Part shown: positions 1-7,175 of the stretch, in pieces
Layout: each line of letters opens with the position of its first letter
How positions within the stretch are numbered: the stretch's first letter is position 1
Source of the DNA: Nitrosomonadaceae bacterium
GTDB lineage: Bacteria > Pseudomonadota > Gammaproteobacteria > Burkholderiales > Nitrosomonadaceae
DNA: 10,838 bases
Assembly (NCBI GenBank): GCA_919902625.1
Contig: CAKKRO010000177.1
Location: forward strand, 10,565 to 21,402
Direction of reading: 5' to 3'
The notes under the pieces: model-generated
Told to the model about the DNA's origin: nothing
Seen by the model: the letters and a program-made list of their open reading frames with translations, nothing else
Database searches by the model: none
Translations under genes and position numbers: made by a program

Positions 1-933
1 ATTAATTTACTGGCTGGTTTGATTGCGCAGGTTACAGGTGCGAGCCATGGTGCATTGGGTGAAGCCGCCAATAGTGTCGGTGCTTATCTGGCAGGTGCAA
101 TACCTGAAATCAATGTATTGCCAGATGCTGTAAAACGGGATCATGCAGAGTTAGCCGGATTAAATGCTGCACAAATGCTTGGATTCAGCGCTGATTCAAC
201 GGGCGAAAAATGTCAGGCATTCATATTGATGAATGTGGAACCGGAGTTTGACACCTACAATGCCCGGCAGGCGCTAAAGGCGATAAAATCAAGTGAATTT
301 GTAGTATCCATGAGCGCGTATCAAGGGAACGCAGGTGATTATGCCGATGTGCTGTTGCCCATTGCGCCATTTACAGAAACGTCAGGTACTTATGTCAATA
401 CAGAAGGCCGGATACAAAGTTTCAATGGAGTCGTATCCCCACTGGGAGAAGCTCGACCCGCATGGAAGGTATTGCGTGTATTAGCTAATTTACTGGCGCT
501 TGAGAAGTTTGATTATGAAACACCGGAAGAAATTCGAGCAGAAATTTTCCCTGATGGGGTAGAAATTAACCCATACTTGAATAATGCTTTGAGAAGTGCT
601 GATGTGGAAATTAAAGTCATTGAAGAACAGGGCATGCAACGCATTGGAGAAGTGCCGATTTATCAGGCGGATCCGGTTGTGCGTCGAGCTGAATCTCTAC
701 AGGCTACGCAGGATGCAGCGCCGCCAAAAGCATGGATGGCAACTGACATGCTGGAAAGTTTAGGCATTGCTGCGGGATCCCGGGTAAGCATTAAGCAGGG
801 GGAAGCATCTGTGCAGCTTGAAGCTGCATGTGATGAAAAATTACCTGCCAATTGCGTGCGCATTGCAGGCGCTCATCCAGAGACAGCAGCGCTAGGCGGT
901 CTGTTTGGGGAAATATGGGTGGAAAAACTGTAA
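1..933 (+). CDS. nuoG: NADH-quinone oxidoreductase subunit G, C-terminal part (5' end outside window)
   Basis: This is the large iron-sulfur subunit of the peripheral arm of complex I, which passes electrons from NADH toward quinone. Only the last 310 residues are here. The frame is open from base 1, so the TTG at 19 is an internal Leu codon, not a start. The visible part belongs to the molybdopterin-oxidoreductase-like domain, which in NuoG is structural and carries no known molybdenum cofactor. Diagnostic blocks are MNVEPEFD (about fragment residues 77-84) and DYADVLLPIAPFTETSGTYV followed by NTEGR (about 114-136), the usual signature of this fold. The C-terminal 60 residues form the small beta-rich dinucleotide-binding-like domain, ending GEIWVEKL. 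The stop is 22 bases before nuoH, in the same operon. No frameshift or odd composition is seen. Identity is very secure because of the signature and the position next to nuoH. Confidence 0.96.
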   Translation: MNLLAGLIAQVTGASHGALGEAANSVGAYLAGAIPEINVLPDAVKRDHAELAGLNAAQMLGFSADSTGEKCQAFILMNVEPEFDTYNARQALKAIKSSEFVVSMSAYQGNAGDYADVLLPIAPFTETSGTYVNTEGRIQSFNGVVSPLGEARPAWKVLRVLANLLALEKFDYETPEEIRAEIFPDGVEINPYLNNALRSADVEIKVIEEQGMQRIGEVPIYQADPVVRRAESLQATQDAAPPKAWMATDMLESLGIAAGSRVSIKQGEASVQLEAACDEKLPANCVRIAGAHPETAALGGLFGEIWVEKL

Positions 934-955
934 TGGTAAGGGTTGAGGCTTATTA

Positions 956-2053
956 ATGGAGTATATTCAACAACAGTTTGTGCAAATATTTGGGACAGAA
1001 TGGGGTGCCATGCTGTTCTCTTTAGCAACAAACATGACATTTATTTTTGCTATTGTTATTCCATTGTTACTGGGTGTTGCTTATCTGACTTTTGCTGAGC
1101 GCAAGATAATTGCCTACATGCAAATCCGTGTTGGACCGAATAGAGTAACCTTCTTTGGTATTCCATGGTTGCGTGGCTGGGGACAACCGATTGCTGATGC
1201 GGTTAAGGCAATCATGAAAGAGATCGTTATTCCAACGGGCGCCAATAAGTTTTTATTTATTCTGGCACCGGTGTTAACGATAATGCCGGCACTGGCAGCC
1301 TGGGCGGTGATACCTTTTTCTCCCGAGCTTGTTCTTGCTGATATCAATGCCGGATTGCTATATATTCTGGCAATGACATCAATGGGCATATACGGCGTTA
1401 TTATTGCCGGATGGGCTTCGAATTCGAAGTATGCATTTTTAGGCGCCATGCGCTCCGCTGCTCAGGTGGTTTCCTATGAACTGGCAATGGGTTTTGCTCT
1501 GGTATGCGTATTGATGATGTCTCAAAGTTTGAATCTGGGCGATATTGTTAATGGCCAACAGGGAAACAGTCTGATGAATTGGTATTGGATTCCGCTATTT
1601 CCCATGTTTCTGATTTATCTGATTTCAGGCGTGGCTGAAACGAATCGCGCACCGTTTGATGTGGCTGAAGGGGAATCAGAAATTGTGGCAGGTTTTCACG
1701 TTGATTATTCGGGTATGGCTTTTACCGTGTTTTTCCTGGCCGAATATTCCAATATGATACTGGTTGCAACCCTGACATCCCTTCTGTTCTTGGGCGGTTG
1801 GCTGCCACCGGTTGACATGGCGCCATTTACGCTGATACCGGGATTTATCTGGCTATTGTTGAAGATTGCGTTTATCTTGTTCTTTTTTCTTTGGTTTCGT
1901 GCGACTTTTCCGCGCTACCGCTATGATCAGATTATGAGACTGGGATGGAAAATATTTATTCCGATTACGCTGGTATGGATTGTTCTTCTGGGTTTAATCA
2001 TGCAATTACCTGAATCAATGCGGGATACGTTTCCGTTAAATATCTGGTTCTAA
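956..2053 (+). CDS. nuoH: NADH-quinone oxidoreductase subunit H
   Basis: NuoH is the multi-helix membrane subunit of complex I that helps build the quinone-binding cavity and connects it to the proton pumps. The 365-residue protein is complete and hydrophobic, with about eight or nine membrane helices. Family signatures seen are AERK (47-50), RVGPNRV (58-64), the loop after it with GQPIADAVK, ETNRAPFD (228-235), EGESE (238-242) and GFHVDYSGM (247-254). These acidic loop residues are the ones thought to link quinone chemistry to proton transfer. The loop has HVDYSG where relatives usually have a Glu, a conservative change. The ATG at 956 follows a GAGG about eight bases upstream. It is somewhat longer than the E. 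coli protein (325), as is common in betaproteobacteria. It lies between nuoG and nuoI, as is standard. Confidence 0.98.
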   Translation: MEYIQQQFVQIFGTEWGAMLFSLATNMTFIFAIVIPLLLGVAYLTFAERKIIAYMQIRVGPNRVTFFGIPWLRGWGQPIADAVKAIMKEIVIPTGANKFLFILAPVLTIMPALAAWAVIPFSPELVLADINAGLLYILAMTSMGIYGVIIAGWASNSKYAFLGAMRSAAQVVSYELAMGFALVCVLMMSQSLNLGDIVNGQQGNSLMNWYWIPLFPMFLIYLISGVAETNRAPFDVAEGESEIVAGFHVDYSGMAFTVFFLAEYSNMILVATLTSLLFLGGWLPPVDMAPFTLIPGFIWLLLKIAFILFFFLWFRATFPRYRYDQIMRLGWKIFIPITLVWIVLLGLIMQLPESMRDTFPLNIWF

Positions 2054-2068
2054 AATAGAGAAAATACG

Positions 2069-2557
2069 ATGGATCGAATCAAGAAATTCTTTAGTACCTT
2101 TTTATTATTTGAGCTGATAAAAGGTATGGCGGTGACGGGGAGTTATCTGTTCAAGCCAAAGATAACTGTGCACTATCCAGAAGAAAAAACTCCCCAATCG
2201 CCGCGTTTTCGCGGCTTGCATGCATTGCGCCGTTATCCAAACGGAGAAGAGCGCTGTATCGCCTGCAAATTATGTGAAGCAGTTTGTCCTGCAATGGCTA
2301 TTACCATTGATTCAGAAGAGCGAGAAGACGGTACGCGTCGAACGACACGTTATGACATTGATTTATACAAGTGTATTTTTTGCGGTTTTTGTGAAGAATC
2401 CTGTCCGGTCGACTCAATTGTTGAAACACGAGTACTTGAATATCACGGGGAAAAAAGGGGCGATTTGATCTACACCAAAGAAATGTTGCTGGCTATCGGA
2501 GATCGATATGAAGAGCAGATTGCCAAGGATAGAGAAGCCGATGCGCGTTATCGTTAA
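2069..2557 (+). CDS. nuoI: NADH-quinone oxidoreductase subunit I (2[4Fe-4S] protein)
   Basis: NuoI carries the two tetranuclear iron-sulfur clusters N6a and N6b, which relay electrons to the final cluster N2 near the quinone site. The 162-residue protein has two ferredoxin motifs of the form CxxCxxCxxxCP: Cys63, 66, 69, 73 (CIACKLCEAVCP) and Cys102, 105, 108, 112 (CIFCGFCEESCP). All eight ligands are intact. The N-terminal segment (about 7-30) is amphipathic or hydrophobic and would rest on the membrane face of NuoH. The C-terminus is highly charged (EEQIAKDREADARYR). The length is typical of alpha- and betaproteobacterial NuoI. The gene starts 15 bases after nuoH, with only a weak purine-rich ribosome binding site (AGAGAAAA). 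Confidence 0.98.
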   Translation: MDRIKKFFSTFLLFELIKGMAVTGSYLFKPKITVHYPEEKTPQSPRFRGLHALRRYPNGEERCIACKLCEAVCPAMAITIDSEEREDGTRRTTRYDIDLYKCIFCGFCEESCPVDSIVETRVLEYHGEKRGDLIYTKEMLLAIGDRYEEQIAKDREADARYR

Positions 2558-2576
2558 GTCTTGCTGGTAAATACAA

Positions 2577-3182
2577 ATGAATTTTCAGGACATTATTTTT
2601 TATATTTTTGCAGCTATCCTGGTGGCGTCAGCACTCGGTGTCATAACGGCACGTAACCCGGTTTATTCTGCGCTATTACTGGTTTTGGCATTTGTTACCT
2701 GTGCTGGATTATGGTTGCTCCTGGAGGCTGAGTTTCTAGCGATTACATTGGTCTTGGTTTATGTAGGCGCAGTGATGGTGCTGTTCTTGTTTGTGGTGAT
2801 GATGCTGGATATTAATCTGGATCAATTACGTGAAGGATTTTGGCGATGGTTTCCATTTGGAGCAATCATTGCTTTGGTGATGGTTGCGGAGATAGCAATG
2901 GTTTTGATGGGTAAACATTTTGGACTGGAAGAAATGCCCACACCGGAACCTCAGGCGGCTGACTATAGTAATACCAAAGAACTGGGGCGATTAATCTATA
3001 CCGAGTATGTTTATGCATTTGAATTGGCGGCAGTACTGCTGCTGGTGGCCATGGTTGCTGCAATTGCATTGACTCTGCGTCATCGTGAAGATAAGAAATC
3101 ACCCAATCCATCCAGGCAGGTCAAAGTGAGAAAAGAAGATCGAATACGTGTGGTGGCAATGCCATCAGAAAAGAAAGAATAA
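2577..3182 (+). CDS. nuoJ: NADH-quinone oxidoreductase subunit J
   Basis: NuoJ is a membrane subunit that packs beside NuoK and NuoH and takes part in coupling quinone reduction to proton movement. The 201-residue protein has five predicted helices (about 5-25, 30-48, 54-78, 93-112 and 147-167). The third contains VYVGAVMVLFLFVVMM (61-76), the conserved glycine-bearing helix that in solved complex I structures changes shape during turnover. Helix 5 is followed by a basic, hydrophilic tail from about residue 168 to the end (LRHREDKK, QVKVRKEDRIR). E. coli NuoJ is slightly shorter; tails like this are usual in betaproteobacteria. The ATG at 2577 is 19 bases after the nuoI stop, with a poor Shine-Dalgarno sequence, which suggests coupling to nuoI translation. 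Confidence 0.97.
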   Translation: MNFQDIIFYIFAAILVASALGVITARNPVYSALLLVLAFVTCAGLWLLLEAEFLAITLVLVYVGAVMVLFLFVVMMLDINLDQLREGFWRWFPFGAIIALVMVAEIAMVLMGKHFGLEEMPTPEPQAADYSNTKELGRLIYTEYVYAFELAAVLLLVAMVAAIALTLRHREDKKSPNPSRQVKVRKEDRIRVVAMPSEKKE

Positions 3183-3188
3183 GGAAGG
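3181..3188 (+). promoter_or_regulatory. strong Shine-Dalgarno sequence upstream of the 14-codon ORF
   Basis: The sequence AAGGAAGG overlaps the end of the nuoJ stop codon and lies six bases before the ATG at 3195. It is the best match to the 16S rRNA 3' end in the nuoJ-nuoK spacer. It is too far (over 50 bases) to serve the nuoK start directly, so it supports initiation at the small ORF, if it is used at all. Confidence 0.4.
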
Positions 3189-3194
3189 CATTTG

Positions 3195-3239
3195 ATGAAC
3201 TGGTTGATCATTTTTGAAAATATAAGAAGAGGTAGTTAG
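3195..3239 (+). CDS. possible 14-codon leader ORF between nuoJ and nuoK
   Basis: A short reading frame, MNWLIIFENIRRGS, fills most of the 58-base nuoJ-nuoK spacer. It has an ATG and a strong Shine-Dalgarno run, AAGGAAGG at 3181-3188, six bases upstream. Its TAG stop (3237-3239) is one base before the TTG start of nuoK. This arrangement would let ribosomes ending here restart at nuoK, that is, translational coupling. I do not recognise the peptide, and a 14-codon ORF can arise by chance. Translation and function are inference. Confidence 0.28.
   Translation: MNWLIIFENIRRGS
3229..3232 (+). promoter_or_regulatory. ribosome binding site of nuoK (supports its TTG start)
   Basis: GAGG lies eight bases before the TTG at 3241. 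An in-frame stop (TAA at 3223-3225) rules out any start further upstream, and no ATG or GTG lies between. This site therefore supports the TTG as the nuoK start. Confidence 0.6.
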
Positions 3240-3240
3240 C

Positions 3241-3546
3241 TTGGTATCGTTATCCCACTATCTGGTACTTGGTGCGATTTTGTTTGCTATCGGCATCGTC
3301 GGTATCTTTCTCAATAGAAAAAATGTCATCATTTTATTGATGTCAATCGAATTGATGCTGCTGGCCGTCAATATGAATTTTGTGGCGTTCTCACACTATT
3401 TACAGGATATATCCGGACAGATCTTTGTATTTTTTATCCTGACAGTCGCGGCGGCAGAATCAGCCATAGGCTTGGCAATACTCGTCGTGTTATTTCGTAA
3501 TCAACGCACGATCAATGTTGATGATCTGGATAAGCTCAAAGGCTGA
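3241..3546 (+). CDS. nuoK: NADH-quinone oxidoreductase subunit K
   Basis: NuoK is a small three-helix membrane subunit, related to MrpC of Na+/H+ antiporters, that carries part of the proton path of complex I. The 101-residue protein matches the usual family length (about 100). It shows three hydrophobic helices (about 6-24, 30-50 and 60-85) and the two key membrane glutamates: Glu37 in MSIELMLLAVN and Glu73 in TVAAAESAIGLAI. These correspond to E. coli Glu36 and Glu72, both needed for activity. The C-terminus INVDDLDKLKG is typical of betaproteobacteria. The start must be the TTG at 3241, because a stop lies in frame at 3223 and no other start codon is available before the conserved N-terminus. 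A TTG start usually lowers initiation; see the upstream 14-codon ORF. Confidence 0.97.
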   Translation: MVSLSHYLVLGAILFAIGIVGIFLNRKNVIILLMSIELMLLAVNMNFVAFSHYLQDISGQIFVFFILTVAAAESAIGLAILVVLFRNQRTINVDDLDKLKG

Positions 3547-3595
3547 TACAAAACGCTTGGAAGAGTTTAAGTACATATAACTGACATAAGAATTA

Positions 3596-5545
3596 TTGAG
3601 CAAGATGCAAAAACTTTATTTACTGGTGCCGCTAGCACCGCTGGTGGGAGCACTCATAGCCGGATTGCTGGGACGTTTTATAGGTCCTGTATGGAGTCAT
3701 CGTGCGGCCATTCTGATGGTATTCACTTCTTTAGTGGCGTCCCTGATTATTTTTATGGATGTACTGGAGGGCAATGTATTTAACGGAAGCGTTTATACAT
3801 GGCTAGTTACGGGTGATACGAAGTTTGAAATCGGGTTTTTGATCGATCAGCTTTCGGCAACCATGATGGTTGTTGTCAGTCTGGTTTCACTCATGGTGCA
3901 TATCTATACCATTGGTTATATGCATGGCGATCCAGGCTATCAACGGTTCTTCAGTTATATCTCATTATTCACTTTCTCAATGATGATGCTGGTGATGTCG
4001 AATAATTTCCTGCAGTTGTTTTTTGGCTGGGAAGCTGTCGGTCTCGTATCATATTTACTCATTGGATTCTGGTATACCCGGCCAACGGCGATATACGCCA
4101 ATATGAAGGCATTTTTAGTCAACCGTGTCGGTGATTTTGGTTTTCTGCTGGGCATAGCAATGGTGTTGACGTATTTTGGCACGCTGGATTATGCAACTGT
4201 TTTTATGCAGGCGCCTGGAATAGTCGATGAAAAGATTGAATTAATACCGGGCATGTCCTGGCTGGTTATTACTGTCATTTGTATTTTGTTGTTTATTGGT
4301 GCTATGGGTAAATCAGCACAATTTCCATTGCATGTATGGCTGCCGGACTCGATGGAAGGACCCACACCGATTTCTGCGTTAATTCACGCCGCTACCATGG
4401 TGACGGCCGGTATTTTTATGGTGGCGCGCATGTCGCCGCTATTTGAGTTATCTGATACAGCGCTATCGGTCATATTAGTGATTGGAGGAATAACCACGCT
4501 ATTTATGGCACTCGTGGCCGTGGTGCAGAATGATATCAAGCGAGTGGTTGCTTATTCCACCTTGTCGCAATTGGGTTATATGACGGTTGCACTGGGTGCC
4601 TCAGCTTATTCGGCTGCCATTTTTCACTTGATGACACACGCTTTCTTTAAGGCTGTTTTATTCTTGGGCGCTGGTTCCGTAATTATCGCCATGCACCATG
4701 AACAGAATATGCAGAAAATGGGTGGGCTGAAAAGTTATATGCCTATAACTTATTGGACAATGTTTATTGCAGCGTTAGCCAGTGCAGGTGTGCCGGGTTT
4801 CTCCGGCTTCTTCTCAAAAGATGCCATTATTGAAGCTGTTCATTTTGCGGATATTCCGGGCGTCGGCTTTGCGTATTTCTGTGTACTGACAACCGTATTT
4901 ATTACAGCGCTCTATACATTCCGGCTGATATTCATGACTTTTCATGGGCAACCGAGGATGGATGCGCACACAAAAGAGCACTTACATGAATCACCATGGG
5001 TGGTGACAGTGCCGCTTGTGATTTTGGCCATACCGACTATCGCTGCCGGATGGTTTATTGGCCCGATCGTTTTTGGCGATTATTTTGATAACGTAATCCA
5101 TGTGTTGCCGCAACATAATGCCATTGAAAAATTGGGCGCAGAATTTACAGGTATCGGGGGCATGATGGTGCATGCTTTATCAACGGCGCCATTCTGGTTA
5201 TCGACGGCTGGTATTTTTACAGCCTGGTACTTATACAGCGCAAGAACCGATTTGCCGGGAAAGATAAAAGCCCGTTGTGGCGCTTTGTATACTTTGCTGG
5301 ATCGCAAATATTATATTGATGAATTGTATTCATGGTTATTTGCTGGTGGTACTCGTGCTTTAGGCACGGTGTTGTGGAAGTATGGTGATGTGAAATTGAT
5401 CGATGGTTTTTTTGTCAATGGCGCAGCTCGTGCCGTAGTCTGGACTGCTGCGCTGGTGCGGCAATGCCAGACAGGTTATATCTATCATTATGCATTTACC
5501 ATGATCGTTGGCATATTTGTAATCTTGACGTTATGGCTTTACTAA
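3596..5545 (+). CDS. nuoL: NADH-quinone oxidoreductase subunit L
   Basis: NuoL is the distal antiporter-like proton-pumping subunit of complex I. The protein has 649 residues from the TTG at 3596, or 646 from the ATG at 3605; both are weakly supported (a poor ATAAG before the TTG, GAG four bases before the ATG). The antiporter core is clear. Glu146 lies in FFGWEAVGLVSYLLIGFW, Lys239 in MGKSAQFPLHVWLPDSMEGP, and His264 in ALIHAATMVTAG. QNDIKRVVAYSTLSQLGYM (311-329) follows, with His348 and Lys352 in MTHAFFKAVLFL and Lys408 in GFSGFFSKDAI. These match the charged residues of the proton channel. The C-terminal 130 residues hold the long lateral helix along the membrane arm (about 550-610) and a final membrane helix (about 625-648). 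E. coli NuoL has 613 residues; the extra length lies in the extramembrane loops. The gene is intact. Confidence 0.97.
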   Translation: MSKMQKLYLLVPLAPLVGALIAGLLGRFIGPVWSHRAAILMVFTSLVASLIIFMDVLEGNVFNGSVYTWLVTGDTKFEIGFLIDQLSATMMVVVSLVSLMVHIYTIGYMHGDPGYQRFFSYISLFTFSMMMLVMSNNFLQLFFGWEAVGLVSYLLIGFWYTRPTAIYANMKAFLVNRVGDFGFLLGIAMVLTYFGTLDYATVFMQAPGIVDEKIELIPGMSWLVITVICILLFIGAMGKSAQFPLHVWLPDSMEGPTPISALIHAATMVTAGIFMVARMSPLFELSDTALSVILVIGGITTLFMALVAVVQNDIKRVVAYSTLSQLGYMTVALGASAYSAAIFHLMTHAFFKAVLFLGAGSVIIAMHHEQNMQKMGGLKSYMPITYWTMFIAALASAGVPGFSGFFSKDAIIEAVHFADIPGVGFAYFCVLTTVFITALYTFRLIFMTFHGQPRMDAHTKEHLHESPWVVTVPLVILAIPTIAAGWFIGPIVFGDYFDNVIHVLPQHNAIEKLGAEFTGIGGMMVHALSTAPFWLSTAGIFTAWYLYSARTDLPGKIKARCGALYTLLDRKYYIDELYSWLFAGGTRALGTVLWKYGDVKLIDGFFVNGAARAVVWTAALVRQCQTGYIYHYAFTMIVGIFVILTLWLY

Positions 5546-5600
5546 CGCGAATAAAAAGATTGCAAAATAGGGTGCCGGATACGAATATTAATGAATCAAA

Positions 5601-5619
5601 TACTTAAAGATAATAAGTA
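5601..5619 (+). repeat. short inverted repeat in the nuoL-nuoM spacer
   Basis: TACTTA (5601-5606) and TAAGTA (5614-5619) are perfect complements around a seven-base loop, inside a 97-base AT-rich spacer. A six-pair stem with a single G-C pair per arm region is weak and has no U-run after it, so it is not a terminator. It might be a processing or binding site, or chance in AT-rich DNA. Confidence 0.2.
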
Positions 5620-5642
5620 CTAATAAATAAAACGGAATAAAC

Positions 5643-7127
5643 ATGTTGTTTGAATTCCCACTATTAAGTTTAATTATTTGGCTGCCAATTCTATTTGGTA
5701 TTGCCGTATTTGCAACCGGAAGTGACCACAACGCACCGCTCGCTCGCTGGATTTCGCTGACAGGATCAATTTTAGGGTTTTTGGTAGCGGTTCCTCTTTA
5801 TACAAGTTTTGATTCAGCAACGGCGGCAATGCAGTTTGTCGAGAATCACACTTGGTTTGAGCGTTTTAACGTCAATTATCACCTGGGTGTGGATGGTATA
5901 TCCATGCCGCTGATTTTGCTGAATTGCTTTATCACGCCATTGGTTATAGTGGCAGGCTGGAAAGTGATTCAGGAACGTGTGTCTCAATATATGGGCGCAT
6001 TCTTAATCATGTCTGGCATCGTCAATGGTGTTTTTGCATCATTGGATGCCATTTTGTTTTATGTATTCTGGGAAGCCTCGTTGATACCGATGTTTTTGAT
6101 TATCGGTATTTGGGGAGGGCCTAATCGTGTTTATGCCGCGATAAAATTTTTCCTCTACACATTGCTGGGTTCCCTGTTGATGTTGATCGCTTTTATTTAC
6201 CTGTATCAAACATCGGGAGGCAGCTTCTCAATTCAGGATTATCATGAATTAGCCATTCCATTGACACCGCAAATTTTAATATTTGTTGCATTCCTGCTCG
6301 CATTTGCAGTCAAGGTGCCAATGTGGCCGGTTCATACCTGGTTGCCCGATGCGCACGTGGAGGCGCCAACCGGCGGTTCGGTTGTATTGGCAGCAATCTT
6401 GCTTAAATTAGGCGGGTATGGGTTCCTGCGTTTCTCGTTGCCTATCGCTCCTGATGCCAGTCATTATCTGGCTGATATGATGATCATGCTGTCATTGATA
6501 GCCGTGGTCTATATTGGACTGATTGCGCTCATGCAAGCTGATATGAAGAAACTGATTGCCTATTCATCAGTGGCGCATATGGGGTTTGTTACGTTAGGAT
6601 TTTTCCTGTTTAATGCCTATGGTATTGAAGGCGCGATGGTTCAAATGATTTCACACGGATTTATTTCTGGCGCCATGTTTCTGTGCGTAGGTGTGCTCTA
6701 CGACCGGCTGCACTCACGTCAGATTGCCGATTATGGCGGTGTCGTCAATAAAATGCCTGTATTCTCCGCCTTCTTTATGTTATTTGCCATGGCGAATGCC
6801 GGACTGCCCGGCACAAGTGGTTTTGTGGGTGAATTTATGGTTATTATGGGCGCCATCAAAGTTAATTTCTGGTACGCATTTCTGGCCGCGACTACGCTGA
6901 TTTTTGGGGCAGCTTATACATTATGGATGTACAAACGAGTCATATTTGGCGCTGTGGCAAATCCCGCTGTTGAAGAGTTGAAAGACATTTCAAAGCGCGA
7001 GTTTGCGTTATTGGCAATTCTGGCAATCATGGTTCTATGGTTTGGTGTTTATCCCTATCCATTAACAGAAGTCATGCATACAACGGTGGATCATTTGCTG
7101 GTGCATGTCAGTAACAGCAAGTTGTAA
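5643..7127 (+). CDS. nuoM: NADH-quinone oxidoreductase subunit M
   Basis: NuoM is the middle antiporter-like pump subunit of the complex I membrane arm, homologous to NuoL, NuoN and MrpA/MrpD. The complete 494-residue protein has about fourteen helices. Key residues are in place: Glu144 in FYVFWEASLIPMFLIIGIWG, Lys224 in LAFAVKVPMWPVHTWLPDAH, Lys255 in AAILLKLGGYGFLR, and Glu397 in TSGFVGEFMVI. These are equivalent to the E. coli NuoM residues Glu144, Lys234, Lys265 and Glu407. The block DMKKLIAYSSVAHMGFV (300-316) is the usual broken-helix signature. The ATG at 5643 follows CGGA and an AT-rich leader; the 97-base gap from nuoL is the largest in this operon. Its length is close to that of relatives (about 490-510). 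There are no signs of disruption. Confidence 0.98.
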   Translation: MLFEFPLLSLIIWLPILFGIAVFATGSDHNAPLARWISLTGSILGFLVAVPLYTSFDSATAAMQFVENHTWFERFNVNYHLGVDGISMPLILLNCFITPLVIVAGWKVIQERVSQYMGAFLIMSGIVNGVFASLDAILFYVFWEASLIPMFLIIGIWGGPNRVYAAIKFFLYTLLGSLLMLIAFIYLYQTSGGSFSIQDYHELAIPLTPQILIFVAFLLAFAVKVPMWPVHTWLPDAHVEAPTGGSVVLAAILLKLGGYGFLRFSLPIAPDASHYLADMMIMLSLIAVVYIGLIALMQADMKKLIAYSSVAHMGFVTLGFFLFNAYGIEGAMVQMISHGFISGAMFLCVGVLYDRLHSRQIADYGGVVNKMPVFSAFFMLFAMANAGLPGTSGFVGEFMVIMGAIKVNFWYAFLAATTLIFGAAYTLWMYKRVIFGAVANPAVEELKDISKREFALLAILAIMVLWFGVYPYPLTEVMHTTVDHLLVHVSNSKL

Positions 7128-7160
7128 TAATGATTCTGGAATAGGGACATTTTCCGATAT

Positions 7161-7165
7161 GAGGA
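7161..7165 (+). promoter_or_regulatory. ribosome binding site of nuoN
   Basis: GAGGA lies ten bases before the ATG at 7176. It is the clearest Shine-Dalgarno sequence near this gene and supports that start. Confidence 0.5.
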
Positions 7166-7175
7166 TTAAGAATTA

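Noticed and set aside
19..21. TTG as a start codon for the first reading frame
   Set aside because: The frame is open to base 1 and the protein is the middle of NuoG, so the gene begins outside the window.
1114..1449. 111-codon - strand frame opposite nuoH
   Set aside because: It lies wholly antisense to a certain gene, has no recognisable domain, and long antisense frames are common opposite hydrophobic coding sequence.
2220..2468. 82-codon + strand frame inside nuoI
   Set aside because: It overlaps the two iron-sulfur motifs of nuoI in another frame and has no features of its own.
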